In this document: positions 8,699-17,787 of the stretch, piece after piece | Numbering within the stretch: the first letter of the stretch is position 1 | How the letters are laid out: every line of letters starts with the position of its first letter | Origin: Chrysochromulina parva | Taxonomy: Eukaryota; Haptophyta; Prymnesiales; Chrysochromulinaceae | Length of the DNA stretch: 57,414 nt | NCBI GenBank assembly: GCA_002887195.1 | Contig: PJAB01000031.1 | Span: 1-57,414, forward strand | Direction: 5' to 3' | Position numbers and translations under genes: made by a program | The notes under the pieces: generated by a model | What the model was told of the DNA's origin: nothing | The model's input: the letters and a program-made list of their open reading frames with translations, nothing else | The model's database searches: none

Positions 8699-10393
8699 AT
8701 GGCGCCGAAGGATTTGCCCGACGCCGAGAAACAGCTGCAAGCCATTCGCGCACGCGCTCGTACTGCTCGTGAGTTGCGTGTCCATCGAGAGAAGCAGGCT
8801 TCGGACGACGAAGACTCATTCGGCCTTTTCTCCATGCTTGGACCGCTGGTCCTGGCTCCGGCGATCGCTTTAGGCTTGTATTTGGCCTACTTTGCACCTT
8901 CAAACGCGTTTGAGAAGGGCGATGCACTGCTCGCAGGCGGAGATGCAGAGGGTGCAGAGCGCATCTTTGCGCGTGCTGTGGCGCAGCAACCTCTCTTTGC
9001 TTACGCACACATTAAGCTCGGCATCACGCTCGTTGCCCAAGAGCGACGGCGCGAGGCACTTGACCGCTTCCAGACGGCGATCGAGCTTGGCGGGGCGGAT
9101 AGAATGGCACGGAAACTGATGAGCCGCACGGCGCTCCGCGTTGCTGAGGAGGCGCTCGACGCCAGTCCGGAGGACGCGTGTGTCCTGTTGAACCGGGCCC
9201 TCGAGGTCTCGCCAGAGGACAGCGACGTGCATGCGAGCCTGGGCGTGGCGTTGCAGCGTTCAGGCGACACGCGCCGGGCCATCGATGCTATGTCCAGGGC
9301 GATTGAGCTTGATCCTGCGCAGGCACACTATCACTTTGATCGCGCGATCACTTTGCTCTCAGTGGGATGGTCGCAGGAGGCGGCACGCAGCTTGGAAGTT
9401 GCCGCGCGCCTGCGCCCGACCCATCTTCCGTCGCACGTGCTGCGACGAGCGCTGTCCCCTCGTGCTGACCTCTCCGCGACGACGCGCCTGTCAGCCGCCA
9501 TCGCGGCTGGTGCTGCAGGAGGCGCGAGCTCGGCAGAGAGCGTCTACGGCGCAGACCACTGGGCTTTGCTCGGAGCGAATCTGGTCGCCGCTGCTGACGA
9601 TCAAGTCGGCCATGCGATCGGACACGACGACGAGGCGCACAGCACTCGGCCTCTGCGCGGCCTGAGCGCTGCGGCCATGAGACGACTACGCGCTCGAGGC
9701 TGGGTAGTGATCGATGGTGTCCTCGGGGCGGCGGAGCTCAGCAAGCTGCAGCACGCGCCGAAGGAGCTTGGTCATGTCATGGGCGCTGGTCACGTGGGAC
9801 TGGTTGGCAGCGATGACCTCCACTCAGCTCCCGCCGAGCGCCCCGAGACGCGCCGCGATCGAGTCGTACGCCTACCGATCGCGGAGCCGGCGCGCTGGCA
9901 GCGCGGCATGCGGCTAAGCGAGAAGCTGATCTCGGGCCTTTCCTCGCTCCACCGGCTCTTCATACGTCAACTGCACCTTCAACTGTTGCCCGTCTGGCCG
10001 GCAGATCGACCCCCGCTCTTCCCGCGCGAATCGATGCAGTACGCCTGCTACGAGCACGGCGCCTTCTACCGCGCGCACGAGGACCGGCCCAGACCGCCAG
10101 AAAGCCCCGCGGGGGCTGATGCGACCGCCCGGGAAGCGCATGAGGCAGATCATGCCTGGGGCGGGAGCAGCCGCGATCGCGCGTACACGGCCATCTACTA
10201 CACGAACTTGGAGACGCATCGCGGCGGCGAGTTGCGCCTGTGGCCCGACGGAGCGTATGCCGCCGAGTTGATCGAGCCCATCGGCGACCGGCTGGTGGTG
10301 TTCGACTCGGCGCTTCTGCACGAGGTGCTACCTAACGACGACTCAACCCCGAGGTGCGCCTTCACGATGTGGTATGCGTCTAGTTCGCTCTGA
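8699..10393 (+). CDS. Membrane-anchored TPR protein with C-terminal 2-oxoglutarate/Fe(II) oxygenase domain
   Basis: The protein is 564 aa from ATG, with no intron. A single TM helix lies near residues 46-64 (LGPLVLAPAIALGLYLAYFA), after a basic N-terminus, suggesting a signal anchor. TPR-like helical repeats follow (about 75-250: DALLAGGDAEGAERIFARAV, DRFQTAIELGGA, AIDAMSRAIELDPAQAHYHF). The C-terminal domain (about 330-564) has the iron facial triad His460-x-Asp462 (RAHED) and His541 (LLHEVLP), then an Arg in TPRCAF that would bind 2-oxoglutarate. This layout resembles prolyl hydroxylases of the secretory pathway. I infer hydroxylation of a secreted or ER substrate; the substrate is unknown. 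The spacer between HED and the distal His is long, with an Asp/Pro-rich loop. Confidence 0.85.
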   Translation: MAPKDLPDAEKQLQAIRARARTARELRVHREKQASDDEDSFGLFSMLGPLVLAPAIALGLYLAYFAPSNAFEKGDALLAGGDAEGAERIFARAVAQQPLFAYAHIKLGITLVAQERRREALDRFQTAIELGGADRMARKLMSRTALRVAEEALDASPEDACVLLNRALEVSPEDSDVHASLGVALQRSGDTRRAIDAMSRAIELDPAQAHYHFDRAITLLSVGWSQEAARSLEVAARLRPTHLPSHVLRRALSPRADLSATTRLSAAIAAGAAGGASSAESVYGADHWALLGANLVAAADDQVGHAIGHDDEAHSTRPLRGLSAAAMRRLRARGWVVIDGVLGAAELSKLQHAPKELGHVMGAGHVGLVGSDDLHSAPAERPETRRDRVVRLPIAEPARWQRGMRLSEKLISGLSSLHRLFIRQLHLQLLPVWPADRPPLFPRESMQYACYEHGAFYRAHEDRPRPPESPAGADATAREAHEADHAWGGSSRDRAYTAIYYTNLETHRGGELRLWPDGAYAAELIEPIGDRLVVFDSALLHEVLPNDDSTPRCAFTMWYASSSL

Positions 10394-10659
10394 CCGTCAC
10401 CGTGCTAAGCTCGAATACGATAGCGGGAATGTTTTGCCGGCACACGTGCGGACGTACGCCGTATCGTGAATCGTGTCTCATTTAGAACAAAATTCTCTTT
10501 TTCGATTTGCGTTGAACGCAGTGAAAAGCTGACCATCCTCGGAAGCACATCGCACCGACGATCGACGTCACCGGCGGACGCCCCTCCTATAGACTCAGAC
10601 GCTATAGCATCGTCCGGCGCTATAGTTTTACGCTCCCGTCCCGCCGCGGCCATTTAGAT
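10394..10659. other. Short intergenic between converging genes
   Basis: The TPR/oxygenase gene (plus) and the next gene (minus) converge here. I see no coding signal. The repeated CTATAG-like words near 10587-10625 are unexplained. Confidence 0.3.
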
Positions 10660-12066
10660 CTACAGCGAGGCTAATAAGATCGCCTCAGTTTCCTGTCCCA
10701 TCGCCCTCAGCGCCTCCCTGGCAGCCCTCGCACCTTGCGGCGATCGTGCCCTCATCGCCCCGATCTGGTCCATGTCGGCGGGTAGGCTTGCGCCCGACCA
10801 TCCGTAACCCCAGCCGCCGCCGCTCGCCGCCGCCATTTTGGCGGCACCACAACCGTGGCTCGACTGCGATTGGGTTACGCGCATGGCCGAGAGCGCTTCC
10901 ACAGCGAGGGCAGCCCGCTCGTGCTTCTCCCGCAGTCGAGCCACACGACCATGCGCAAGCCACCGGCGTACGCACGACAAGATGCACAGGGCGGCGGCGG
11001 TGCGTTTGACCGCGCGGAGGCGCATCCTCATGCGTGCAGCCTTGATGGCCGACGCAATCAGCACCAGGAGCTTGACGCTCGAGAGTGCATTGGTGACGGC
11101 CGCCTGGAGCAAGTCACCTTCGAGAAGGGCGTCCCCGATAAAGGGCAGATTCCTGATCAGATTGCGGAACCCCTCGTCCCCCGTCCCGAGCCACGCGATG
11201 ACAGCACGATCGATGACCGTCTGGATGGGCCACGGCATGGGCTTCAGGGCCTTGAGCCGCTGGTAGCCCACGATGCTCTTGACCGGGCGGCTTGAGATGA
11301 GCGGCCGCGTGAGGTCACCGAGCCAGCCTCGAGCCCACCAAGGCTGGCGCTCGAGGCTGTCGCCGGCTCGTCGCGGAGGTTCGAGGGGCGGCGGCGTGTC
11401 CTCGGCTGGCGGGGTCCACCAACCCTCGAACGCATCGGAAGATAGGGGGCGCGCGCTGAGCAGCAGCAGCCCATCGATCCCAAAGAGTACCACGGAAGTC
11501 GGTCCCACCGACGTTCCGTAGCGGAGCAGCGAAGGGGATGCCGAAGGGAGTGCGTGAGCTGTGCCCAGGCCGAGCATCAGCTCTCCGAGCGAGAAGACCT
11601 GGACAGCCGTTCCGAGGCCCGAGGCGATGTGCGCGCGGTGGCGGCCATAATCGCTGCAGGACTCGACGTGCAGTAAAGGGCCTGCTTCGTCACAGCGGTA
11701 GCGTGCCCAGCTGTCGGCACACTGAGCGGTGCAGTTGAGCAGTAGGAGGAGGACGCCCAGCCACCGCCATGCAGTGCGCCAACGTGCTAGTGGGTCCATG
11801 AGCTTCGGCATCTTCTTCGTCTTGCGCGAAAGGAAGATGAGCAGGAGTCTCTCGTGGACAATGTACTCTGCTCTGTGGTGCCGGATGGCCACCTTGAGGG
11901 CCCGACGGCCGTCCTCAACGATTAGTTGGGTTTTGGACCTCACGCGGGAACCCAACGATGAGAGCTGAAGGGTGAGTTTGCTCTTGAGCTTCTGCGGTGA
12001 CGGCGGCACCATGGCCGATATATTCGGTACACTGGCGGCCGAGGCGCTGCCGCGGGTGAGAGGCAT
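10660..12066 (-). CDS. Unknown protein with membrane segments
   Basis: The first ATG in frame is at 12066 (about 468 aa). The frame stays open upstream to about 12168, so a spliced 5' exon is possible. The N-terminal 90 residues are basic, with regularly spaced hydrophobics (QLIVEDGRRALKVAIRHHR). One clear TM helix follows (WRWLGVLLLLLNCTAQCADS), then two or more weaker hydrophobic segments (TSVVLFGIDGLLLLSARPL and SSVKLLVLIASAIKAA). The latter leads into an Arg-rich helical tail containing RMRMRLRAVKRTAAALCIL. I do not recognise the family. It lies just downstream of the ADP-ribosyltransferase gene on the same strand and might be read with it or be its relative, but no shared domain is visible. 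Confidence 0.6.
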   Translation of the reverse strand: MPLTRGSASAASVPNISAMVPPSPQKLKSKLTLQLSSLGSRVRSKTQLIVEDGRRALKVAIRHHRAEYIVHERLLLIFLSRKTKKMPKLMDPLARWRTAWRWLGVLLLLLNCTAQCADSWARYRCDEAGPLLHVESCSDYGRHRAHIASGLGTAVQVFSLGELMLGLGTAHALPSASPSLLRYGTSVGPTSVVLFGIDGLLLLSARPLSSDAFEGWWTPPAEDTPPPLEPPRRAGDSLERQPWWARGWLGDLTRPLISSRPVKSIVGYQRLKALKPMPWPIQTVIDRAVIAWLGTGDEGFRNLIRNLPFIGDALLEGDLLQAAVTNALSSVKLLVLIASAIKAARMRMRLRAVKRTAAALCILSCVRRWLAHGRVARLREKHERAALAVEALSAMRVTQSQSSHGCGAAKMAAASGGGWGYGWSGASLPADMDQIGAMRARSPQGARAAREALRAMGQETEAILLASL

Positions 12067-12530
12067 TGCAAGTTCGCTCGTAAGGCTTCGCAGTCGGCCC
12101 TGCAGCTCGGCGGACGCTCGGCTTGTTCTTCTGCCCAAATTGACGAAAGCGTCTTCGTGAGCACACAGGTTCTACTCCCCCGAAGAGAGAGTGCAGGTGC
12201 CTGTTTAGTGCCTGTTAGGTGTGTACTTCCGAAGCGTTTTCTTGCCGCTCTCGTCCAGGCGGAGCTCTACTACGATGGTGGACGGGATGGATGACGATGT
12301 GTGGTCTGCACGACCAGGCTGCCCACCAGGGACCACAGTCTTAACCACAGTCGCATGTTTGGCACATCGGCAGGATGTGTGCAGCCGAGCACTCAGTTCA
12401 AACTCAGGTGGTGGTTATTGTGTGAATCCAGAAAGAGTTACCTCGAAGAATACCTCCCCACACGGCTTTGGAGGTTATTATATATTAAAATGATGTGTAC
12501 TTTGACCAAACCGACGTCCACGTTCATTCA
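12067..12530. other. Intergenic between two minus-strand genes
   Basis: The open frame of the downstream gene continues to about 12168 and ends at an in-frame TAG next to an AG that could be a splice acceptor. The rest shows no convincing exon. It carries the 3' end of the ADP-ribosyltransferase gene. Confidence 0.35.
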
Positions 12531-15013
12531 TCATTGGGTCGGCTCCACCTCGATAACTTCGTACGTCATTCCCTTATACGTGAGTTCGAGCTTGCGCCCG
12601 GTCGGCCTCAGATAAGTGAGTGGAGGGAACTGCCCACAACAAGGATAGTCTCGATCCGGGCACAACTGATGAGTTGGAGCCAGGGACAAGCGATTGCACA
12701 GCGTTCGAGCCGCCGTGTGCTTACAAGGATCTCCGATTCACCGGGAAAGGCAGAGAGGTAAGTCAGGTCCGCGCCTCGACCCATGAAGCTGTTCGTGCGT
12801 AGCTTGAGCAGAAGTGACCTGGACGAGATCGAGTAGGCCACGGCGATCGAGAGGTCAGTGGTGGTGCTCATCGGTGCCAGCTCCGTGCCTCCATGGCGCT
12901 GAAATTCAGCGCCAGCCTTGAGATTTTTGAGCCCGCGCCAGAGATCGAGCGTGTCATCGCTATAATGTTGCTGCGCAGCGGCTCTCAGCTGTGAGATGCC
13001 CTCTCGAATGTAGTTGACGGTGATTGGGAACGGGTGCGGCGGCCGCTCAGCGCGAGTGTCGCGCAGCGGCACGTTGAGCGAACGGAAGGCGGCGGTCGTG
13101 TACAGGCGCAGCGCGAGCACGTGGGGCTCCTGCAGCCGTGCGATGCGCGAGTGCGGGTGCTGGACAAAGTCGGCGAACGCCATCCCGCGCCCACTCACTG
13201 GGTCCAGCCGGCTCGTCAGCAGATTCCCTTGGCCATCGCAATCGCGCTTGCGGTTGCCATTCGCAAAGACGAGCTCACTCTCTCCGGCGCGCTGGTTCAG
13301 GACGTAGTCGAGGCACTCGTGATCCTCGGGGGTGCCATTCGCCTCGATCTCGGCAGTAATTGCCGCGACGCCCCTTGCATACGGCGGCATCGCAAAGCTG
13401 GCCATGTCAACGCGCATGTAGTGGTTGATGCCGAGCGCCGCCTCGGCCGGCTTCCCCAAGATGAGATCTGACGGCTCTCCACTGAACCGGCTCGCGTCGC
13501 TAAAGCCTCCATCATTACGCACCTCCGCCTTGAACGCGTCGCAGAGCAGCCTGAAGAGCTCCTCGCGCACGCGCCGTCGCTCGCCGTTGGGTAGTGCAAT
13601 ATCGAGGTCGCCTCCAGTGAGTAGCGCGTCGAAGCGCGCCATGCACGCCTCCGCCGAGATCAGAAGCACAGCACCGGAGACAAGAACCAGGTTGATCACA
13701 AGAGCGTAGACGCGCGAGACGATCTGCGACATCCAGCTCGCTCGCAAGATATCGTCAGGCACGACCAACATGCTCATGTACAGGGGAGCGAGCAGGCCAA
13801 CGAGGCCGTAGAGCATGTTGAATGCCGCCCAGTTGAGTAGTGGGAAGCGTCGCGAGCGCCGCCCGGCTGCCAGCCCAGCTTTGGCCATGGATGCAACGGC
13901 AAGGATGGCGAGGTTGAGCCAGAGGAGGAAACAAGCATAGGCACGGCACGTGATGGGCACGTAGGCGCGCGCAGCGGTGCACGCATCCACTGTCGTCAAA
14001 TAGTCGCCAAAGAAGTCAGAGGCTCCGGAGCTGGCGCATGTGAGGGATCCAGGTGCGTCGTAGACCGAGGTGGAGGGCACGCACTTGAGCGCGTCGAGCA
14101 CTGAGGCATTTGCCGCGAGGGCACATGGATTGTGTTGCTCGAGCCCCGTCATGGCGGTCGTAAATGGAGGGCTCCCCGAGACGAGCAGCGTCAGATAGCT
14201 CAGCAGGCTGGCGGAGAGGCACACGAGGCCAAGCATCAGGGTCTGAATGTAAGTGCACGTCTCGAGAGCGTTACCGCCTTGCTCCTTCAGAATACCCATC
14301 CGCACGAATCGGAGGCAGACGAGCGCGACTGGGATGGCCGTGACGAAGAATACATAGAGTAGGATCTCGAAGAGGAGAGACGGCAGCGGAGGAGCCCACA
14401 CAAAGAACCGAAGGCGCGACGTGTACTGAAAGGTGCAGATCAACCCACAGGCGGCGATGAGGCACATCTGAGCCTTCTCGCAGATGGTGGAAGGCGTACC
14501 TTCATCAACGAGGGCCTGGTGGCGTTGTGCATCTATGTAATTGGGCTTGTCACAGGCACGGCTCTTGTCTGGACATTCGAGGAGCACGCCTAGTCGAATA
14601 GAGGTCGAGTATAAGAATAAGCTCGCCAGGAATGGTAGACCGCCCATAAAGGCAACGTGCCAAAAGCCGCCGAGATCCACAGCCGCCACTCCCTGTCGCA
14701 GCAAGCCCGGTGCGGAGAACAGACCGTCGGCAGATGCGCGCGATGTAGTCCACACCATGAGCCAAATGAGGCCGAGGCTTGCGGGCATGAGATGCACCAG
14801 CTCAACAATCGTCGGCGCCTTTGGCAGCGCTTGCATGCACATCTCAAAGCTCTTATTGGCGCACCTACGAGGTGGTGCCGTTAAGATGATTCCAGGTTCC
14901 AGGGTGGGTGACTTGCGCGGCATCTGATTCAGCCTTGGCATATCGATCTCAACAGGCAGGCACGACGCGGACGTAGTCATGAGGCGAACAGAAAGATCTT
15001 GGGACGTAGTCAT
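12531..15013 (-). CDS. Multi-pass membrane protein with C-terminal ADP-ribosyltransferase domain
   Basis: Two exons: 15013-12725 and 12629-12531. The 95-base intron has donor CTT|GTAAGC and acceptor GGGCAG|TTC, phase 0. The N-terminal two thirds carries about seven hydrophobic segments (for example LLFEILLYVFFVTAIPVALV and QTLMLGLVCLSASLLSYLTL) with Cys-rich loops. The C-terminal domain has the R-S-E set of arginine-type mono-ADP-ribosyltransferases: Arg in LWRGL (codon near 12937), Ser in PMSTTTDLS (near 12868), and the ExE pair in FPGESEIL at the exon end. Splicing restores the family sequence SEIL-FPPLTYLRPTGR and the ending VIEVEPTQ, which strongly supports the intron. I infer transfer of ADP-ribose from NAD to protein at a membrane. 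The start is uncertain: ATGs at 15013, 14980 and 14941 are all possible. Confidence 0.82.
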
Positions 15014-15245
15014 AAGGCTAACAGAAGGGACTGTGCCGATCGATGGACGACGCGGCCGTGTGGGTTGCTCTTGGGAATCGCATCCCGACGCCCATCGCGT
15101 ACACCGCGGTGACCCCAAACCCCCCCACCTAACATGCATGCTGTGGGAGCACCCCTCGGCCACATTGTGACTCCGCGAGCGCGCTTCAGTCGCCGAGTTT
15201 CGTCTGAGCACAGTTTCAAGTGTGCGCTCAGAGAAACCGTGGACG

Positions 15246-17549
15246 ATGCGGAGCCGGTTGGCATCCGTGCTGTTGGCAGCGGTGCTCCCAACCGCGTCCT
15301 CGTGGTCGATCTTCGCTGGCGGCAGCACCGCACCCTTTCCCGATTATAGGAATGTCTCGAACGCGATGGCCTCCTCCATCCGCTGGACCTACCGCCGGCC
15401 GCTCATCCGTTGGGCGCTTGCTCCCGACTTCTGCGCAACGATGCAGCCGCTGATCTCGGAAAACTCGGCGGTGAGCTTTTTCATCTCCCAAAAGTGGCAG
15501 AACTTCTCGACGTGCGCTCGCATCCATTCCATCATCCGCGAGTCCTTCGACGTCTGGGCGGCAGCCAACCCAGCGATCACCTTTGTCGACGTGACGTCCC
15601 GCTGTGAGGCGGAGCGCATGTGGGTGCCCATTGCAGACGACCGGTGCGCCGAGTCGACGTGGTGCCTCGAGCGCGAGAATGCGACCGCGGATGGGGAAAC
15701 CTACGTCGACTGGAAGCTCGAATCGACTCCACTCGAGAAGGACCCGAACTCACCGTCCTGGATGTGCTCACACCGCACGTGCTTCGAGTGCGCGCGCGCC
15801 GACGTCATCGTGGGCGGCTTCACGCAGAAGAATCGGCGGCTGGGCGACCAGCACGCCAAGGCGCGCGTGCAGCGTACCGTCGTCACCGAGCAGCCGCCGC
15901 TCTCGCCCACGATGCAGCCCGCCAACGGCCGGACTGTGCTGCGTGCGTGGCTCGAGTTCAACGTCGACGACGAGTTCAAGAATACTGTCGCGGACGGCAA
16001 CGGGCTGGGCAACGCGACGGTGCCCAACTGCTGGCGCATGGACAACGACGTGTGCGACTGGGTGATCACGATCCCCGGCTACGGCACGGGCCTGGAGTTG
16101 TCTCAGACGATCCTGATTGCCTTCTGGCTCATCGCGGCCTCGCTGTGCTGCGCATGCCTCTGCGTGATGTGGGGGTGGATGATGCGCCTCGCGGCGAACC
16201 TGCTCACGGGCTGGGACGTGGACCAGGACGGCAAGCTCGACCTGCAGGAGATCGTGTACGTGCTCGACGAGTTCTGCGGAGAGATCTGCTTCGAGTGCCA
16301 GTGCCCGCAAGTACATCAGAAGAAGATGACGATGCTCGCGGGCCTGATCTCGGTCTTCGAGACCATCGTGCAGGCCAACGGGCTCGCCCTGATCTTCTTC
16401 GTCGCGATTATGACGGCCGGCTCCCTCGTGTACGCGGACGGCATCATGACGTGCTTTGTGTGCCGCGACTTCCGTGCCTCAGCCATCCATGAAATCGGCC
16501 ACCTGCTTTCCCTCGATCACTCCACCGGTGCCGACGGCGCCATTCCGCTGCTGCGGGCCCCCGCACCGCCCCCGCCGTCGCCGCCGTATAACGCGAGCAC
16601 CGGCGAGGTCTACCCTTATGATGCGACCTACCAAGCTTTGCTTGCCGCGCGCACCGTCCCCGCCCCAACCTGGGCGGCGCACTACACCAACCGGGGGCGG
16701 CCGCTGTGTGCAGACGACGACTTTGGCGTCATTCTCGACCCACAGCTGCAGCAGATCATCCCGCCGCCGCCGTCTCCGCCCCCGACCGCGCCCCCGCCCG
16801 GGCTCGCGCTTCCGCCGCCGCCGCACTCCGTGGGGTTGCCGATGATCATCACGACAGGTCGCCCGCCAGCCCGGGCACCGCCCATCGCCACCTTCCAGAA
16901 CTTTATGGGCAAGGACGGCGTCGACCACAGCGACTCGATCATGATCGAGTTCGGCTCGATTGGGCTGGAGCGGCCCTCGGCCGGAGCCGCGCGCCGCTGC
17001 CTGAGTCAAGACGACCTCGACGGGATCACGTTCCTGTACCCGACCTGCGGCTTCGAGCAGGCCGTCCCGCCGTGCGAGTTCGTGCCCGACTGGACGTTGG
17101 TGTCGTTGCGGCTCCTCGAGAGCTTTGCGAAGCTCATGATCCTCCCTCTGCTCCTCGTGTATGTCGTCCAGGGCCTCGCTTGGTTGACGCTCGCCGCCGA
17201 GGACCAGTGGGCACGCTATCTGGTCCGCCTGGAGGCGCGTCGGCTGCTAGACGGCTACGAGGAAGGGGATCATGAGCCTCATTGGCTCAAGGCTCTCAAA
17301 CGATTTGGGAGGTGGCTCAAATTCCACCTCACGCCCGGCGAGAGGGCGGCGAGGGCGAAGGCGAAGTCGAAGGAGCTGGGGATCAAGGCGGTGCAGTCCG
17401 TCGTCAACCCCACCTTGCGCTTCGTCAAATTCGTATCAAGGATTCGCTTCAGGGTTTCGGTGGTGCCCGACGGAGGGCCCGATCCCGCAGCGGTAGCAGC
17501 AGCGGCAGCGGCAGCCAATAACCGACCAGTGCGAGTAGTAGGAGCGTGA
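15246..17549 (+). CDS. Membrane metzincin (matrixin-like) protease with internal EF-hand insertion
   Basis: The protein is about 767 aa from ATG 15246, with a signal peptide (RLASVLLAAVLPTASS). The zinc motif is HEIGHLLSLDH (His415, Glu416, His419, His425), a metzincin pattern with Ser in place of the usual Gly. The upstream half of a matrixin fold is visible (ITFVDVTSRCE, ADVIVGGF) and the end of the fold is DDLDGITFLYPTC. Between the halves sit a TM helix (about 282-311), a canonical EF-hand loop (DVDQDGKLDLQE, 324-335) and a second hydrophobic stretch (about 363-402). A third TM lies near 629-655, before a basic tail. Pro-rich spacers (APPPPSPP, PPPPSPPPTAPPP) follow the active site, as in algal wall-degrading gametolysins. 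I infer a Ca-sensing surface protease. It is divergent from the ADP-ribosyltransferase gene, 232 bases away. Confidence 0.8.
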   Translation: MRSRLASVLLAAVLPTASSWSIFAGGSTAPFPDYRNVSNAMASSIRWTYRRPLIRWALAPDFCATMQPLISENSAVSFFISQKWQNFSTCARIHSIIRESFDVWAAANPAITFVDVTSRCEAERMWVPIADDRCAESTWCLERENATADGETYVDWKLESTPLEKDPNSPSWMCSHRTCFECARADVIVGGFTQKNRRLGDQHAKARVQRTVVTEQPPLSPTMQPANGRTVLRAWLEFNVDDEFKNTVADGNGLGNATVPNCWRMDNDVCDWVITIPGYGTGLELSQTILIAFWLIAASLCCACLCVMWGWMMRLAANLLTGWDVDQDGKLDLQEIVYVLDEFCGEICFECQCPQVHQKKMTMLAGLISVFETIVQANGLALIFFVAIMTAGSLVYADGIMTCFVCRDFRASAIHEIGHLLSLDHSTGADGAIPLLRAPAPPPPSPPYNASTGEVYPYDATYQALLAARTVPAPTWAAHYTNRGRPLCADDDFGVILDPQLQQIIPPPPSPPPTAPPPGLALPPPPHSVGLPMIITTGRPPARAPPIATFQNFMGKDGVDHSDSIMIEFGSIGLERPSAGAARRCLSQDDLDGITFLYPTCGFEQAVPPCEFVPDWTLVSLRLLESFAKLMILPLLLVYVVQGLAWLTLAAEDQWARYLVRLEARRLLDGYEEGDHEPHWLKALKRFGRWLKFHLTPGERAARAKAKSKELGIKAVQSVVNPTLRFVKFVSRIRFRVSVVPDGGPDPAAVAAAAAAANNRPVRVVGA

Positions 17550-17787
17550 GCCGCGCTGCGAACCGACGAGGAAGTTGCACAGAAGTTGCACGAGAGTCGG
17601 CCCCGCCGCCCATGACAGGCGGCGGAGTGAATAGTCCATCGAAATCAGAACTTCAGACAGGGCCGGAACAGCATGCGTGCACGGCATTGATAAATCGGAC
17701 TGTGTTGAACCCTGAGAGCTTATTTTCAAGGCGAACAAAACACTGACAATGAGTATATGAACGTAGCGGAACCGTAACATACCTTTT
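17550..17787. other. Short intergenic between converging genes
   Basis: This holds the 3' flanks of the plus-strand protease and the minus-strand coiled-coil gene. I see no feature beyond AT-rich 3' sequence near 17690-17780. Confidence 0.3.
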
